Positions 47,084 to 57,029 of a stretch of 64,000 nucleotides of DNA are shown in pieces (the first letter of the stretch is position 1; each line of letters opens with the position of its first letter). A program made the position numbers and the translations under genes. Origin of the DNA: Pseudomonas sp. GM78 (lineage in GTDB: Bacteria; Pseudomonadota; Gammaproteobacteria; Pseudomonadales; Pseudomonadaceae); assembly GCF_000282475.1 (NCBI RefSeq), contig NZ_AKJF01000055.1, forward strand, positions 19,692 to 83,691. The letters run 5' to 3'. The notes beneath the pieces are model-generated. The model was not told where the DNA came from, did not search any database, and saw nothing but the letters and a program-made list of their open reading frames with translations.

Positions 47084-47359
47084 GTATTGCTTCCTTGCGA
47101 TATTTGAATTGAGCGGAAGTGCTCCCGTCATCCGGTTTGGATGACGCAGGAAAATACTGGATTAATTGCGCTGCTTTATCATCCGTTGGACTGTGTCGCG
47201 ATGTTTGCCTCTTCCTTCGACAGGGGAGGCTAAGTAGGGCCCAACACGTGCGCCTGTTGGCATTAACCACAAATCCCTCCAGGCATTCGTTCAGTCGCGT
47301 AGACGCCGATTGTTACAACTCCCTAAACTGTCGGTTGTTTTTGAGTGCGGGGTCAGTGG

Positions 47360-48286
47360 ATGAATCGCAACGAGCTACGCAAGGCCGACATCAACCTGAT
47401 GGTGGTGTTTGAAGCGCTGATGCTGGAACGCAACGTCACCAAGGTGGCGAAGAAGCTGTTTCTCGGTCAGCCGACCATCAGTTCGGCGCTCAACCGCTTG
47501 CGTACCATGTTCAACGATCCGTTGTTCATACGCGTCGGCCATCGCATGGAGCCCACGGCGCGGGCTGAAGAGATTTTTCGGCACTTGTCGCCGGCGCTGG
47601 ATTCATTGTCGGTGGCGTTGAGTCTGACCCATGAATTCGACCCGGCCAGCAGCACCATGACCTTTCGCATCGGGATGTCCGACGATGTCGAGTTCGGCCT
47701 GTTGCCGCCGTTGCTGCGGGCGTTGCGCCAGGAAGCGCCGAAGGTGGTGTTCGTGGTGCAGAATGTCGATTACTGGCGCATTCCCGACTTGCTGGCGTCT
47801 GGCGACATAACGGTCGGCGTCAGCCAGACCCGTGGCCTGCCAGCCAATGCCAAGCGCAAGTTGTTGCGGCACATCCACCCCTGCGTATTACGAGCCGATG
47901 CCAGCGATACACCGCTGACGGTGGATGAGTACTGCTCGCGCCCCCATGTGCTGGTGTCCCATATTGCCAACGTCAGTGGTTTTGCTGACGACTGGCTGGC
48001 AGCGATCGGCCGCACGCGCCAGGTGGTGCTTTCGGTGCCGCAATACAGTTCGTTGCCGGCCTTGCTCGCCGGGACCGACCTGATTGCCAGCCTGCCGGAT
48101 TACGCCGCAGAGGCCATGGCGGCGTCCGGTCAGTTATTCAAGGAGCCGTTTCCCTTCAAGACACCGACCCTCGAGTTGTCCATGGTCTGGCTCAGCCATG
48201 TCGACAGCGACCCTGCCGAACGCTGGCTGCGCTCACGGCTAGAGGCCTTCATGGGCGAGCGCAATCTGTTGTCGCTGCCCCAGTGA
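47360..48286 (+). CDS. LysR-family transcription regulator
   Basis: 308 residues. Residues 6-65 form the LysR helix-turn-helix (LMVVFEALMLERNVTKVAKKLFLGQPTISSALNRLR), followed by a periplasmic-binding-like effector domain. It resembles NodD/LeuO-type members. The target is unknown; the CHMI-type gene 56 bases downstream in the same direction is a possible companion. The upstream gap 47084-47359 must hold the promoter. Confidence 0.88.
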   Translation: MNRNELRKADINLMVVFEALMLERNVTKVAKKLFLGQPTISSALNRLRTMFNDPLFIRVGHRMEPTARAEEIFRHLSPALDSLSVALSLTHEFDPASSTMTFRIGMSDDVEFGLLPPLLRALRQEAPKVVFVVQNVDYWRIPDLLASGDITVGVSQTRGLPANAKRKLLRHIHPCVLRADASDTPLTVDEYCSRPHVLVSHIANVSGFADDWLAAIGRTRQVVLSVPQYSSLPALLAGTDLIASLPDYAAEAMAASGQLFKEPFPFKTPTLELSMVWLSHVDSDPAERWLRSRLEAFMGERNLLSLPQ

Positions 48287-48342
48287 GCAACGCAGCGCTG
48301 TGCTATATGTAAGAATTTGCGCCGATCTACAGGAGTTATGCC

Positions 48343-48708
48343 ATGCCTCACCTGCACTTGGAATACACCGCCAACCTGCCTGCCCTGAACGCCGATGTGG
48401 CGTTGATGCGCCTGAACAATACGCTGGTGGGGTCCGGTCAGTTCGGTGCCGAATTGGATATCAAGAGTCGCGCGGTGAAGGTCGAGACGTTCAAGGTCGG
48501 CACGGCATTGGCAGAGCGGGCGTTCGTGCATGTGAAACTGGCCGTGCTGAGCGGTCGCTCCGCAGAGATCAAGAAGCAGCTGTCGGAAAGTCTGCTGGCA
48601 GTGGTCAAGGATCTATGCCAATGGCCGGCGGGGGTGGAGGTGCAGTTGTGCGTGGAGATTCTCGACATCGATCGGGAATCCTATGCCAAGGTCACCGTCG
48701 GCACCTGA
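48343..48708 (+). CDS. 5-carboxymethyl-2-hydroxymuconate isomerase family protein
   Basis: 121 residues. MPHLHLEYTANL has the catalytic Pro just after Met, as in CHMI/tautomerase enzymes. ERAFVHVKLAVLSGRSAEIKKQLSESLL and VEVQLCVEILDID complete the fold. It could isomerise degradation products of homoprotocatechuate, but the rest of that pathway is not here. CAGGAG precedes the ATG. Confidence 0.85.
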   Translation: MPHLHLEYTANLPALNADVALMRLNNTLVGSGQFGAELDIKSRAVKVETFKVGTALAERAFVHVKLAVLSGRSAEIKKQLSESLLAVVKDLCQWPAGVEVQLCVEILDIDRESYAKVTVGT

Positions 48709-48996
48709 GTTTCAGGCCGTATTCGTTTCGATGCAGGCCTCTATCACTTGCTCGCGCAAGTGACAAGTTTGCCCCTATAAGACGCTCCTGTGTCATTCAG
48801 CCCCCAATCTTGCTGAACAAGACCTGAACCATTCTCAAATAAGTAGAAAGTTTCATCGAGTGTAAGGCTGGTAACTAATCGTTGGCTTCTTTTTCACGAA
48901 AAATTGATGGTCGGCTGCCTAAAGTTAGTGTTGTCGCGATAAATGAAATTTTCACATTTATCGAGGGCACTTCTTTTCAGGGATAAGCCTTTCACC

Positions 48997-50646
48997 ATGT
49001 TGAAGATTAAAGCCGTGCGCCCGGAATGGGTGACACTGATTGCCAGCGCCTTTTTATTGACTGCCTTCAATTTTGTATTGTGGCAGCACCTCTTCGAGAT
49101 CACTGCGGCTGACGGTAAAGGCATCGTCATGCGCGTGGCGTTCGGGGCGATGATCTTCGCGGCCTTCAACATCATCCTGACCCTGCTGGCATTCCGGCCT
49201 GTGCTGAAACCCGTGTTGACCCTGTTGTTCATGATCAGTGCGGGCGTGGCTTATTTCATGGGGCAATATGGCGTATTGATCGACATCGGCATGTTACGCA
49301 ACTTCGCCCAAACCAATGCCACGGAAGTGCGCGACTTACTGTCATTCAAGTTACTTGCGTATATTGTTTTCCTCGGTGTTCTGCCGTGCTGGTTGTTGTG
49401 GAAAACCCCGGTTAGTTATCGCCGCTGGCACCGTGAGTTATTAAGTAAGGTGCTCGTGACTGTTGCTTCGGCGGCGGTCATTGGTGGTGTCGCGCTGGTG
49501 AATTATCAAGGCCTGTCCTCGCTGTTTCGCAATCACCATGAACTGCGCCTGATGGTGGTTCCGAGTAACTACGTGGGTGCCTTTGCCGGTTACTTGCGCG
49601 AGCAGGTCGTGTCAGCACGCCAGCCCTTTGTCAAAATCGGTGAAGATGCGCAACGCAATTCTGCCTGGCAAAACCATGGTCGCAAGTCCCTGACGGTGCT
49701 GGTGGTGGGTGAGAGTGCCCGGGCAGAGAACTTTGGTGTGCTCGGCTACAACCGCGACACCACGCCCAAACTGGAAAAGGAAGCCGGGCTGATCGCGTTC
49801 ACCGATGTGAAATCTTGCGGCACTGAAACGGCGGTGTCGGTGCCCTGCATGTTCTCGAACATGGGGCGCAAGGATTACAACGCGAGCAAGGCCAAGAACG
49901 AAGAAGGCCTGCTCGATGTGCTCAAGCGTGCGGGCCTGGATGTGATCTGGCGTGATAACCAGTCTGGCTGCAAGGGTACCTGCGATCGCGTCACCCTCGA
50001 CGACGTCAGCAATCTGAAAGACCCGGTGCTCTGCGCCAACAGCGAATGCCGCGATGAAATACTGCTGCAAGGCTTGCAGCATTTCATCGATAAACTGGAC
50101 AAAGACACGGTACTGGTACTGCACCAGATGGGCAGTCACGGTCCGGAGTACTACAAACGTTATCCGAAGGAGTTCGAGCGCTTTACTCCGGTCTGCCAAA
50201 GTAACGCGCTGAACAACTGCAGTCGCGAAAGCATCATCAATGGCTATGACAACACGCTGGTGTACACCGACCATGTGCTGTCGACCCTGATCGATCTGTT
50301 GCGCAGCAACCAGGACAAAGTCGATACCGCGATGCTGTATCTGTCGGACCACGGCGAGTCCCTGGGCGAATACAACCTGTTCCTCCACGGCACCCCTTAC
50401 ATGCTGGCACCGGAGCAACAGAAACATGTGGCGATGCTGGCCTGGTTCTCTGACAGCTATCAGAAGTCGTTCTCGGTGGACACTCATTGCCTGCAGCTGA
50501 GTCGTGAAAAGCCCTTGAGCCAGGACAACCTGTTCCATTCGATGCTGGGACTGCTGGAGGTCAACAGCAAGGTTTATAACCAGGACCTGGATATGTTTTC
50601 CGGGTGCCGCAGGGCGGCGATCGACGGCGTACTGGCCAAAGATTGA
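48997..50646 (+). CDS. eptA: Lipid A phosphoethanolamine transferase
   Basis: 549 residues. Five N-terminal membrane helices (up to about residue 165) precede a periplasmic sulfatase-fold domain: GESARAENFGVLGYNRDTTP, the nucleophile Thr in SCGTETAVSVPCMFS, HQMGSHGPEYYKRYP, LSDHGESLGEYNLFLHGTPY (zinc ligands). It adds phosphoethanolamine to lipid A and lowers the effect of polymyxins. The start MLKIKAVRPEW is taken; an in-frame ATG at 48943 lacks a ribosome site. The gap 48709-48942 has no gene. Confidence 0.93.
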   Translation: MLKIKAVRPEWVTLIASAFLLTAFNFVLWQHLFEITAADGKGIVMRVAFGAMIFAAFNIILTLLAFRPVLKPVLTLLFMISAGVAYFMGQYGVLIDIGMLRNFAQTNATEVRDLLSFKLLAYIVFLGVLPCWLLWKTPVSYRRWHRELLSKVLVTVASAAVIGGVALVNYQGLSSLFRNHHELRLMVVPSNYVGAFAGYLREQVVSARQPFVKIGEDAQRNSAWQNHGRKSLTVLVVGESARAENFGVLGYNRDTTPKLEKEAGLIAFTDVKSCGTETAVSVPCMFSNMGRKDYNASKAKNEEGLLDVLKRAGLDVIWRDNQSGCKGTCDRVTLDDVSNLKDPVLCANSECRDEILLQGLQHFIDKLDKDTVLVLHQMGSHGPEYYKRYPKEFERFTPVCQSNALNNCSRESIINGYDNTLVYTDHVLSTLIDLLRSNQDKVDTAMLYLSDHGESLGEYNLFLHGTPYMLAPEQQKHVAMLAWFSDSYQKSFSVDTHCLQLSREKPLSQDNLFHSMLGLLEVNSKVYNQDLDMFSGCRRAAIDGVLAKD

Positions 50647-50711
50647 GTGCTGCGACCTCTGTTCCCACGACGGCCTGCGGCCGGCACATCTACGCTCAAG
50701 AGCCCTTGCAC

Positions 50712-51374
50712 ATGCCTGTTCAGACCCCCAGCGCCATCGAGCTCGAGTTCGCCCGGCATTATGACCAGGAGCACGCCCGCGTCTGCCTGCAGCCGCGAGC
50801 GCAAGGGGTGGGCGAGCGCCTGGCGCTCTGGCGTGACGAGCAAATGGTGCGCCGGGCGCTCAAGGTTGCCGGCGAGCCGGGCTTGATACTCGATGTGGCT
50901 TGCGGGGTGGGGCGCTTCTGGTCGGTGCTGGGCGAGCGGGCGAACCGGGTGATCCTCGCGATGGATCCGTCCCAGGCTATTCTCGAACATGCCCGGACCC
51001 ACCATCCGCAGAGCCTGATGCAGCGAGTCAGGACCTTTCAAAGCTCAGCCTTCAACATTGGCTTGCCTGTGAATGCGGTTGACTGCATTTTTTGCATGCA
51101 GTTGTTTCAGCACATAACCTGTCCCGAGCTCCGTTTAGCGATGTTGGGCGAGTTTTACCGCGTCAGTCGCGATACGGTGATTGTGGCGGTGCGGGTCGGT
51201 GGCCGTTTCAATGGAGGGTGCACCGACGGGCAGGGGGCGGCGGCTGGGCCACTGGTCAGCAAGACCCAGGTCGAGGCTGAGTTCAAGCGGGCGGGATTGC
51301 GCGTGCTAAGCCATCAGGATTTTCTGCCCGGTCGTACCCCGAGGCGGGTTTACGTGCTGGGTAAGGTCGGTTAG
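50712..51374 (+). CDS. Class I SAM-dependent methyltransferase linked to eptA
   Basis: 220 residues. LILDVACGVGRFWSVLGERA is motif I, followed by LAMDPSQAILEHAR. It has the usual 7-strand order. The target is unknown. In Pseudomonas a similar gene often follows eptA and may belong to the same lipopolysaccharide response. It lies 65 bases downstream. Confidence 0.75.
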   Translation: MPVQTPSAIELEFARHYDQEHARVCLQPRAQGVGERLALWRDEQMVRRALKVAGEPGLILDVACGVGRFWSVLGERANRVILAMDPSQAILEHARTHHPQSLMQRVRTFQSSAFNIGLPVNAVDCIFCMQLFQHITCPELRLAMLGEFYRVSRDTVIVAVRVGGRFNGGCTDGQGAAAGPLVSKTQVEAEFKRAGLRVLSHQDFLPGRTPRRVYVLGKVG

Positions 51375-51497
51375 GCCATGTTTGTCCGACTATTCTTACA
51401 GTCAGGCAGGCATTTTCGCTAAAGCTCTTGTTCAGTGGATGCGCGGAAATCGTCGGTGGCGATATATACTGCGCGCCATTCTTCAAGGGAGAGCCGT

Positions 51498-52631
51498 GTG
51501 GCCATCGATATTCACTGGATTCGCGACAACGATAGCCTCGGTCGGTTTTGCACCGAGTGGCAGCAGCTGCCGTTCGTTGCCCTCGACACCGAATTCATGC
51601 GGGTCGACACCTTCTACCCGATCGCAGGCCTGCTGCAGGTCGGCGATGGCGAACGTGCCTACCTGATCGATCCGCTGACCATCGACAACTGGCAGCCACT
51701 GGCCGCCTTGCTGGAAAATCCGGCGGTGGTCAAGGTTGTCCATGCGTGCAGCGAAGACCTCGAAGTCCTGCTGCGCCTGACCGGCAGCTTGCCGGCACCG
51801 CTGTTCGATACGCAACTGGCCGCCGCTTACCTGAACCTGGGTTTCTCCATGGGCTATTCGCGGCTGGTGCAGGAAGTGCTGGGGATCGACCTGCCCAAGG
51901 GTGAAACCCGTTCCGACTGGCTGCAACGCCCTCTTTCCGAGACCCAGATCAGCTACGCCGCCGAAGACGCCGTGCACCTGGCGGAAGTTTTCGTCAAGTT
52001 GCGTCCGCAATTGTCGGATGACAAATACGCCTGGGTCCTGGAAGACGGTGCGGAGCTGGTGGCCAACCTGCGCCGCGAAATCGACCCGTTCGAGGTCTAT
52101 CGCGACGCCAAGCTGGCCTGGAAGCTGTCCCGCGCGCAGCTCGCCGTGTTGCGTGAACTCTGCGCCTGGCGCGAGCAAGAGGCGCGTGCCCGTGACCTGC
52201 CGCGCAACCGCATCATCCGCGAGCATTCGCTGTGGCCGCTGGCGCGCACGCAACCGGACAACCTCGGCGCATTGGCGAAAATCGAAGACATGCACCCGCG
52301 TACCGTGCGTCAGGACGGCGAATTCCTGCTTGATCTGATCAAGCGCTCTGGCAGTGTGTCTCCAGAGCAATGGCCGCCCGCCGTGCCTGAGCCGTTGCCG
52401 GTGGACGCCGCCGTGCTGCTCAAGCGGCTCAAGGCCATCGGTCAGGCCGAAGCCGAGCGCCTGAACATCGCGCCTGAGCTGATGCTGCGCAAGAAAACCC
52501 TGGAAGCGCTGCTCAAGAGCGGCTTCCCCAATGGTCCCTACCAATTGCCTGATTCGCTGCGTGGCTGGCGCCGCGAATTGATGGGCCAGGCGCTGCTCGA
52601 TAGCCTGGCCACCGCCGGAGAACAGCCTTGA
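51498..52631 (+). CDS. rnd: Ribonuclease D
   Basis: 377 residues from a GTG with AAGGGAG upstream. The DEDD exonuclease motifs are clear: [28 protein letters not shown] and [13 protein letters not shown], followed by the HRDC region ([21 protein letters not shown]). It trims tRNA 3' ends and other stable RNAs. TTGA overlap with ycgL. Confidence 0.95.
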   Translation: MAIDIHWIRDNDSLGRFCTEWQQLPFVALDTEFMRVDTFYPIAGLLQVGDGERAYLIDPLTIDNWQPLAALLENPAVVKVVHACSEDLEVLLRLTGSLPAPLFDTQLAAAYLNLGFSMGYSRLVQEVLGIDLPKGETRSDWLQRPLSETQISYAAEDAVHLAEVFVKLRPQLSDDKYAWVLEDGAELVANLRREIDPFEVYRDAKLAWKLSRAQLAVLRELCAWREQEARARDLPRNRIIREHSLWPLARTQPDNLGALAKIEDMHPRTVRQDGEFLLDLIKRSGSVSPEQWPPAVPEPLPVDAAVLLKRLKAIGQAEAERLNIAPELMLRKKTLEALLKSGFPNGPYQLPDSLRGWRRELMGQALLDSLATAGEQP

Positions 52632-52921
52632 AACGTATTTGCTCCATCTATCGCAGTTCGAAAAGAAACGAGATGTACCTCTATGTGCTCAAGAGCGATG
52701 CTCTGGAGCGTGTACCGGAACCCTTGATGGTCGCCTTCGGCAAAGCCATCCACGCGTTCGACCTGGTGTTGAGCCCCGAGCGCAAACTGTCGCGCGAGGA
52801 CATCACCGTCGTGCTGGACAACCTCGAAAAGCAGGGCTATCACCTGCAAATGCCGCCAGCGGAAGACGAATACATCGAGCACTTGCCGGAAGAATTGCTG
52901 CGACGCAACGACCCCATGTGA
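52628..52921 (+). CDS. ycgL: YcgL domain protein
   Basis: 97 residues starting with TTG in a TTGA overlap with rnd. [33 protein letters not shown] is the YcgL family start. The family is small, widely conserved in gammaproteobacteria next to rnd, and of unknown function. Confidence 0.92.
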   Translation: MKRICSIYRSSKRNEMYLYVLKSDALERVPEPLMVAFGKAIHAFDLVLSPERKLSREDITVVLDNLEKQGYHLQMPPAEDEYIEHLPEELLRRNDPM

Positions 52922-53041
52922 TCGACAGGCAGGCTCTGTTCAGGGCCTTGAAGAGCACTGGAATGATTTTGGCGAGGGCCGCAACGACGGAGCAGGACTC
53001 TGTCGGCGGCCGTCTGCACGGTTTTTCGAAAGGTTTGAAGC

Positions 53042-53974
53042 ATGCGCGTTCTGATTGCTGAACACGACCACCCCGTCTACGCCCAACTGTTGCAAGAGGC
53101 GGCGCCCGACGTGGAAGTACTGACCAGCGGCGATTCCGCCGAACTGGCGCGTCTGGCCGCCGATTGCCCGGTCTGGCTCGGCCAACCCGATTTGCTCGCG
53201 ACCCTGTTGCGTCAGGGGCATCAGCCGCAATGGCTGCAATCGACCTGGGCCGGGATCACGCCGCTGTTGGCCGATGGCTTGCCTCGGCACTATCGCCTGA
53301 CCCGCGCAGTGGGAATTTTCGGCCAGGTCATGGCCGAGTATGTACTCACCTACATGCTCGGCCACGAACGCGAGGTGCTGGCACGGCTGGTCAGCCAGGT
53401 CGAGCGCAAATGGGACAGCCGTCATGGCCAGAGCCTGGCGGGGCGCAAGGTATTGATCGTCGGTACCGGTGATATCGGGCAGACGGTGGCGCAATTCCTC
53501 GTACCCTTTGGTGTGCAGCTGTATGGCATCGCCAGTGAGGTCCGTGAGCAGGCACCTTTTATCGAAGTCGGCTCGCTGGCGGATCTGCCACGATTGGTCG
53601 GTGAAGTGGATTACGTGGTCAATCTGCTGCCAAATACCCCGAACACCCACGATATTTACGATGCGGCGCTGTTCAAGCAGTTCAAGCCGAGCGGGTTGTT
53701 CATCAACGTCGGGCGCGGTGTGGCGGTGGTGGATGCGGATCTGGTGGAGGCCTTGAAGGAAGGGCATCTGGTGGGCGCTGTGATCGACGTCTGTCGCCAG
53801 GAGCCGCTACCGCAACGTCATCCGTTCTGGACGGCTTTTGGCCTGCTGCTGACGGGTCACAGTTCGGCACCGACCTCGCCACCGCTGATGGTGAATCTGT
53901 TTGTCGAGAACTTGCGGGCGTATCAGGCCGGTGAAGCGTTGCGCGGGGAAGTGGATTTCAATCGCGGGTATTGA
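53042..53974 (+). CDS. D-2-hydroxyacid dehydrogenase
   Basis: 310 residues. GTGDIGQTVAQFLVPFG binds NAD(P), NVGRGVAVVDADLVEAL contains the catalytic Arg, VCRQEPLPQRHPFW the Glu region, and TGHSSAPTSPP the catalytic His. Similar to glyoxylate/hydroxypyruvate reductases of the GhrA type. The exact substrate is not shown by sequence. It lies 120 bases behind ycgL. Confidence 0.9.
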   Translation: MRVLIAEHDHPVYAQLLQEAAPDVEVLTSGDSAELARLAADCPVWLGQPDLLATLLRQGHQPQWLQSTWAGITPLLADGLPRHYRLTRAVGIFGQVMAEYVLTYMLGHEREVLARLVSQVERKWDSRHGQSLAGRKVLIVGTGDIGQTVAQFLVPFGVQLYGIASEVREQAPFIEVGSLADLPRLVGEVDYVVNLLPNTPNTHDIYDAALFKQFKPSGLFINVGRGVAVVDADLVEALKEGHLVGAVIDVCRQEPLPQRHPFWTAFGLLLTGHSSAPTSPPLMVNLFVENLRAYQAGEALRGEVDFNRGY

Positions 53975-53977
53975 GCT

Positions 53978-54026
53978 GCTGAACCCGATCGTTCCCACGC
54001 AGAGCGTGGGAACGATCGGGTTCAGC
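53978..54026. repeat. 23-bp inverted repeat, REP-type, between convergent genes
   Basis: Two perfect 23-base arms (with GTTCCCACGC / GCGTGGGAAC at the centre) and a loop AGA. This type of palindrome is common in P. fluorescens genomes. It may end transcription from both sides. Confidence 0.8.
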
Positions 54027-54031
54027 ACGGC

Positions 54032-54625
54032 TTAGAGGGTGAAATCGCCTTCAGCGGCGAGTTCGTTCAACGGCCGCCGCGGGCTTGGCTCTTCACGCGC
54101 TTGCAGGTATTCCGCCAGCGTCGCTTTATCTCCCAGCTTGCCGACTGCCACGGCTGCATGCAGTGCGTAGCCTTCAGGAATGTTCAGCTCCTTGCGGGTC
54201 AGTTCCTGATCGAAACCGGCCATGCCATGGGTATGCCAGCCACTGATGCTGGCTTGCAGCGCCAGGTGACCCCAGGCGGAACCGGTGTCGAACGTGTGCC
54301 ACAGCGCCGGGGTTTCTTCGGAGGCGCCAGGCGCGGTGAAGGTGGTTTTCGAGATCACGATCACCAAGGCCGAGGCGTGTTGCGCCCAGCTGCGGTTGAA
54401 TTCGTTCAGCAGGCCCAGGTAACGCTCCCAGTTCGGCGTATCGCGACGCGCATAGAGAAACCGCCAAGGCTGCGAGTTGTACGCCGACGGTGCCCAACGC
54501 GCGGCTTCGAAGAAGCTCAGCAGGGTTGCTTCAGGAATGGTTTCGCCGGTGAAGGCGCGCGGCGACCAGCGATCGGTAAACTGCGGGTGGATGGCGTAAT
54601 CGGCAATGCGTGGATTTGCACTCAT
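54032..54625 (-). CDS. Nitroreductase family FMN oxidoreductase
   Basis: 197 residues, MSANPRIADYAIHPQFTDRWSPRAF. RAFTGETIPEATLLSFFEAARWAPSAYNSQPWRFLYA is the family signature (FMN binding). SGWHTHGMAGFDQ and HAAVAVGKLGD complete it. It reduces quinone or nitro compounds with NAD(P)H; the physiological substrate is unknown. The ATG at 54625 has AGGAATC upstream. Confidence 0.88.
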   Translation of the reverse strand: MSANPRIADYAIHPQFTDRWSPRAFTGETIPEATLLSFFEAARWAPSAYNSQPWRFLYARRDTPNWERYLGLLNEFNRSWAQHASALVIVISKTTFTAPGASEETPALWHTFDTGSAWGHLALQASISGWHTHGMAGFDQELTRKELNIPEGYALHAAVAVGKLGDKATLAEYLQAREEPSPRRPLNELAAEGDFTL

Positions 54626-54789
54626 CAAGAGATTCCTTGCTACGTTTGAAGGTGGGAGCGACGCAAAACCCTACTTGGCGGCGCAATAACTGACAAGCGT
54701 GTTCTACCGACAGTCGCCAATGCTTGGCCCGCGGGGCTGCGGGCACTAGACTGGCGGCCTTTTCACCACCTGATGTCGATGCTCGAACC

Positions 54790-55239
54790 ATGGCCGCCAA
54801 AGTAGAACCGTTCTGGATACGCAAAACCCTCGATCAACTCGATCAGGAGGAATGGGAATCGCTGTGCGATGGCTGTGGCCTGTGCTGCCTGCAAAAGCTC
54901 GAAGACGAAGACGACAACAGCGTCTATTACACGCGCATCGCCTGCAAACTGCTGGACTTGAAAACCTGCCAGTGCAGCGATTACCCCAACCGTCGGGCGT
55001 CGGTGCCGGACTGCATCCAGCTCACACCGGGCAAGGCCGACGAGTTCAAATGGTTGCCACCGACCTGCGGCTATCGCCTGGTCAGCGAGGGCAAGGACCT
55101 GCCGTTGTGGCATCACCTGGTGTGCGGTGATCGCGACGCGGTGCACCACGAACGTATTTCCCAGTCCGGGCGCATGCTGGCCGAAGGCAGCGTGGCTGAA
55201 GAAGATTGGGAAGACCATCTGATCTTCCGCGCGGGTTAA
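54790..55239 (+). CDS. ycgN: YcgN family cysteine-cluster protein
   Basis: 149 residues. [20 protein letters not shown] with the later [18 protein letters not shown] is the YcgN/UPF0260 Cys cluster, presumably binding metal (iron or zinc). Function unknown. It starts at [17 protein letters not shown]. Confidence 0.92.
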   Translation: MAAKVEPFWIRKTLDQLDQEEWESLCDGCGLCCLQKLEDEDDNSVYYTRIACKLLDLKTCQCSDYPNRRASVPDCIQLTPGKADEFKWLPPTCGYRLVSEGKDLPLWHHLVCGDRDAVHHERISQSGRMLAEGSVAEEDWEDHLIFRAG

Positions 55240-55259
55240 GGTTTTACAAAGGAGTGTGT

Positions 55260-56492
55260 ATGGCTGTGGGATGGCGGCGGGCGCTGGCCGTTGGGTTATT
55301 GACCCTGAGTGCTCCCGTGTGGGCGGCGACGAAGAAGGTTGATCTGGATTACCACGTGCGCCTCTTGCCGCAAAGCGATCAGGCCGAGGTGCGCCTGACC
55401 CTGGCCCAGGGCTCGGCGGTGCGCAGCCTGGATTTCGACCTCGGCGACGGCAGCCACTACAGCGATTTCAAGGCCGACGGCCAATGGCAGCTGACCGAAG
55501 GCAAGCAGGCCCGTGGTGTCTGGCGTCCAGCCCCCGACAAGTCCAGCCTGACCTACCGAGTACGCATCAGCCATGGCCGCAAGAGCGGCAGCTTCGACAC
55601 CCGCATGACCCCGGCCTGGGCGCTGATGCGCGGCGACGATCTGGTGCCGGCCGCCAAACTCGATCAGCAGGACGGCATCGAGCTGGTGTCACGCCTTGAA
55701 TTCGAGTTGCCCAATGGCTGGCAAAGCGTGGAAACCGCCTGGCCGCGCATCGGCAAGAACAAGTTTCGCATCGATAATGTTTCCCGATTGTTCGACCGGC
55801 CCACGGGCTGGATGCTGGCCGGTCACCTCGGTAGCCGGCGCGCCCGGTTGGGCGAAACCGAAGTCACTGTCACCTCGCCACGAGGCCAGGGCATGCGGCG
55901 CATGGACGTGCTGACGCTGCTGACGTTTGTCTGGCCGCAGGTGCAAGCCGTGTTTCCTCGTCACCCGACCAAGTTGTTGATTGTCGGCGCCAACGATCCG
56001 ATGTGGCGCGGCAGCCTGTCGGCGCATGAATCGATCTACCTGAATGCCCGCCTGCCGCTGGTCAGTGAAAGCGGCACGAGCGCGTTGGTGCGCGAGTTGG
56101 CGCAGGTATTCGGCCGGATCAACGACCAGCAGCGCAGCGACTGGATCAGCGAAGGGTTTGCCGAGTACTACGCCATCGAGCTGGTGCGCCGGGCCGGCGG
56201 TATGAGCGACGAGCGGTATGAGGACCTGCACAGGAAGATGGTCAAGGACAGCCAGAAAGTCACCAGTTTGCGCGGCGAGCAGATCAATGCTGCGCAGGTG
56301 GCCAAGGCGGTGCTGTTGCTGCAGGAGCTTGATCGCGAGATTCGCCTGAAGACCCGCAACAAGCGTTCGCTGGATGATGTGATGCGTGGGGCGATGCGTC
56401 TGGGGAGCATTGATACCAAGGAATTCGTGCAGCTGAGTGAGAGCGTGATTGGCGAGTCTTCCAAAGTCCTCGATACCGAATTGCTTCAATAA
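55260..56492 (+). CDS. M1/M61-like exported protein without zinc-binding histidines
   Basis: 410 residues with a signal peptide (MAVGWRRALAVGLLTLSAPVWA). The C-terminal half has the order of a gluzincin peptidase, but HExxH is replaced by RELAQ (about residues 281-285), while ISEGFAEYYAIEL keeps the third-ligand Glu. It is therefore probably a non-catalytic descendant. The N-terminal part is beta-rich (VDLDYHVRLLPQSDQAEVRL). AAAGGAG precedes the ATG. Role unknown. Confidence 0.7.
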   Translation: MAVGWRRALAVGLLTLSAPVWAATKKVDLDYHVRLLPQSDQAEVRLTLAQGSAVRSLDFDLGDGSHYSDFKADGQWQLTEGKQARGVWRPAPDKSSLTYRVRISHGRKSGSFDTRMTPAWALMRGDDLVPAAKLDQQDGIELVSRLEFELPNGWQSVETAWPRIGKNKFRIDNVSRLFDRPTGWMLAGHLGSRRARLGETEVTVTSPRGQGMRRMDVLTLLTFVWPQVQAVFPRHPTKLLIVGANDPMWRGSLSAHESIYLNARLPLVSESGTSALVRELAQVFGRINDQQRSDWISEGFAEYYAIELVRRAGGMSDERYEDLHRKMVKDSQKVTSLRGEQINAAQVAKAVLLLQELDREIRLKTRNKRSLDDVMRGAMRLGSIDTKEFVQLSESVIGESSKVLDTELLQ

Positions 56493-56497
56493 AGATC

Positions 56498-56574
56498 AAA
56501 AGATCGCAGCCTGCGGCAGCTCCTACATTGGGGGGCGTACACCCTGTAGGAGCTGCCGCAGGCTGCGATCTTTT
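56498..56574. repeat. REP-type palindrome (29-bp arms)
   Basis: AAAAGATCGCAGCCTGCGGC with continuation to 56526 and its inverse at 56546-56574, loop of 19 bases. A common Pseudomonas REP family with the centre GGAGCTGCCGCAGGC. It lies between convergent genes and can terminate both. Confidence 0.9.
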
Positions 56575-56577
56575 GCT

Positions 56578-56949
56578 TTAAGGTTTCGGCGACTTCAACG
56601 AATCATTCCCGGTAACGGTGGCGGTTTTGGTCGCCGCTTCGGCATTGGCTTTCAGCGTCTTCAACTCTTCCCCCGCACGCTCGATCTTCGCCCGCACGTT
56701 GTTCATGTCCTGACGGCTTTTTTCCAGCAGGCTTTTCGCCGAGCTGTGCCCGGTGATGCCGCGGGCCAGGGCCACACCGCCGATGGCCACCTGAATCAGG
56801 CCGAACAGGCCGCCGCGACGCAAACCCTTGCCGACCATCACTACGCCGCCCGCCAGTGAGCCGATGCGTTCCCAGCCATGGACGTTCTGCTCGGAAGAGC
56901 TCTGGAAAGGGGTGGATTCGATGCGCTCTACGCGTTTGAGTTCGCTCAT
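56578..56949 (-). CDS. DUF2892 (YgaP-like) inner-membrane protein
   Basis: 123 residues, MSELKRVERIESTPFQSSS. NVHGWERIGSLAGGVVMVGKGLRRGGLFGLIQVAIGGVALARG is the short two-helix DUF2892 core. A Lys/Ala-rich coiled coil follows (AKSLLEKSRQDMNNVRAKIERAGEELKTLK). CTGGAG precedes the ATG. Function unknown. Confidence 0.8.
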   Translation of the reverse strand: MSELKRVERIESTPFQSSSEQNVHGWERIGSLAGGVVMVGKGLRRGGLFGLIQVAIGGVALARGITGHSSAKSLLEKSRQDMNNVRAKIERAGEELKTLKANAEAATKTATVTGNDSLKSPKP

Positions 56950-57029
56950 GATCTGACTCCAGGCTTGGGTAATGGATAGATTAGGTGACTGCCGCAGCAC
57001 CTCACTTGTTCCATCGGATGTGATGCGAT

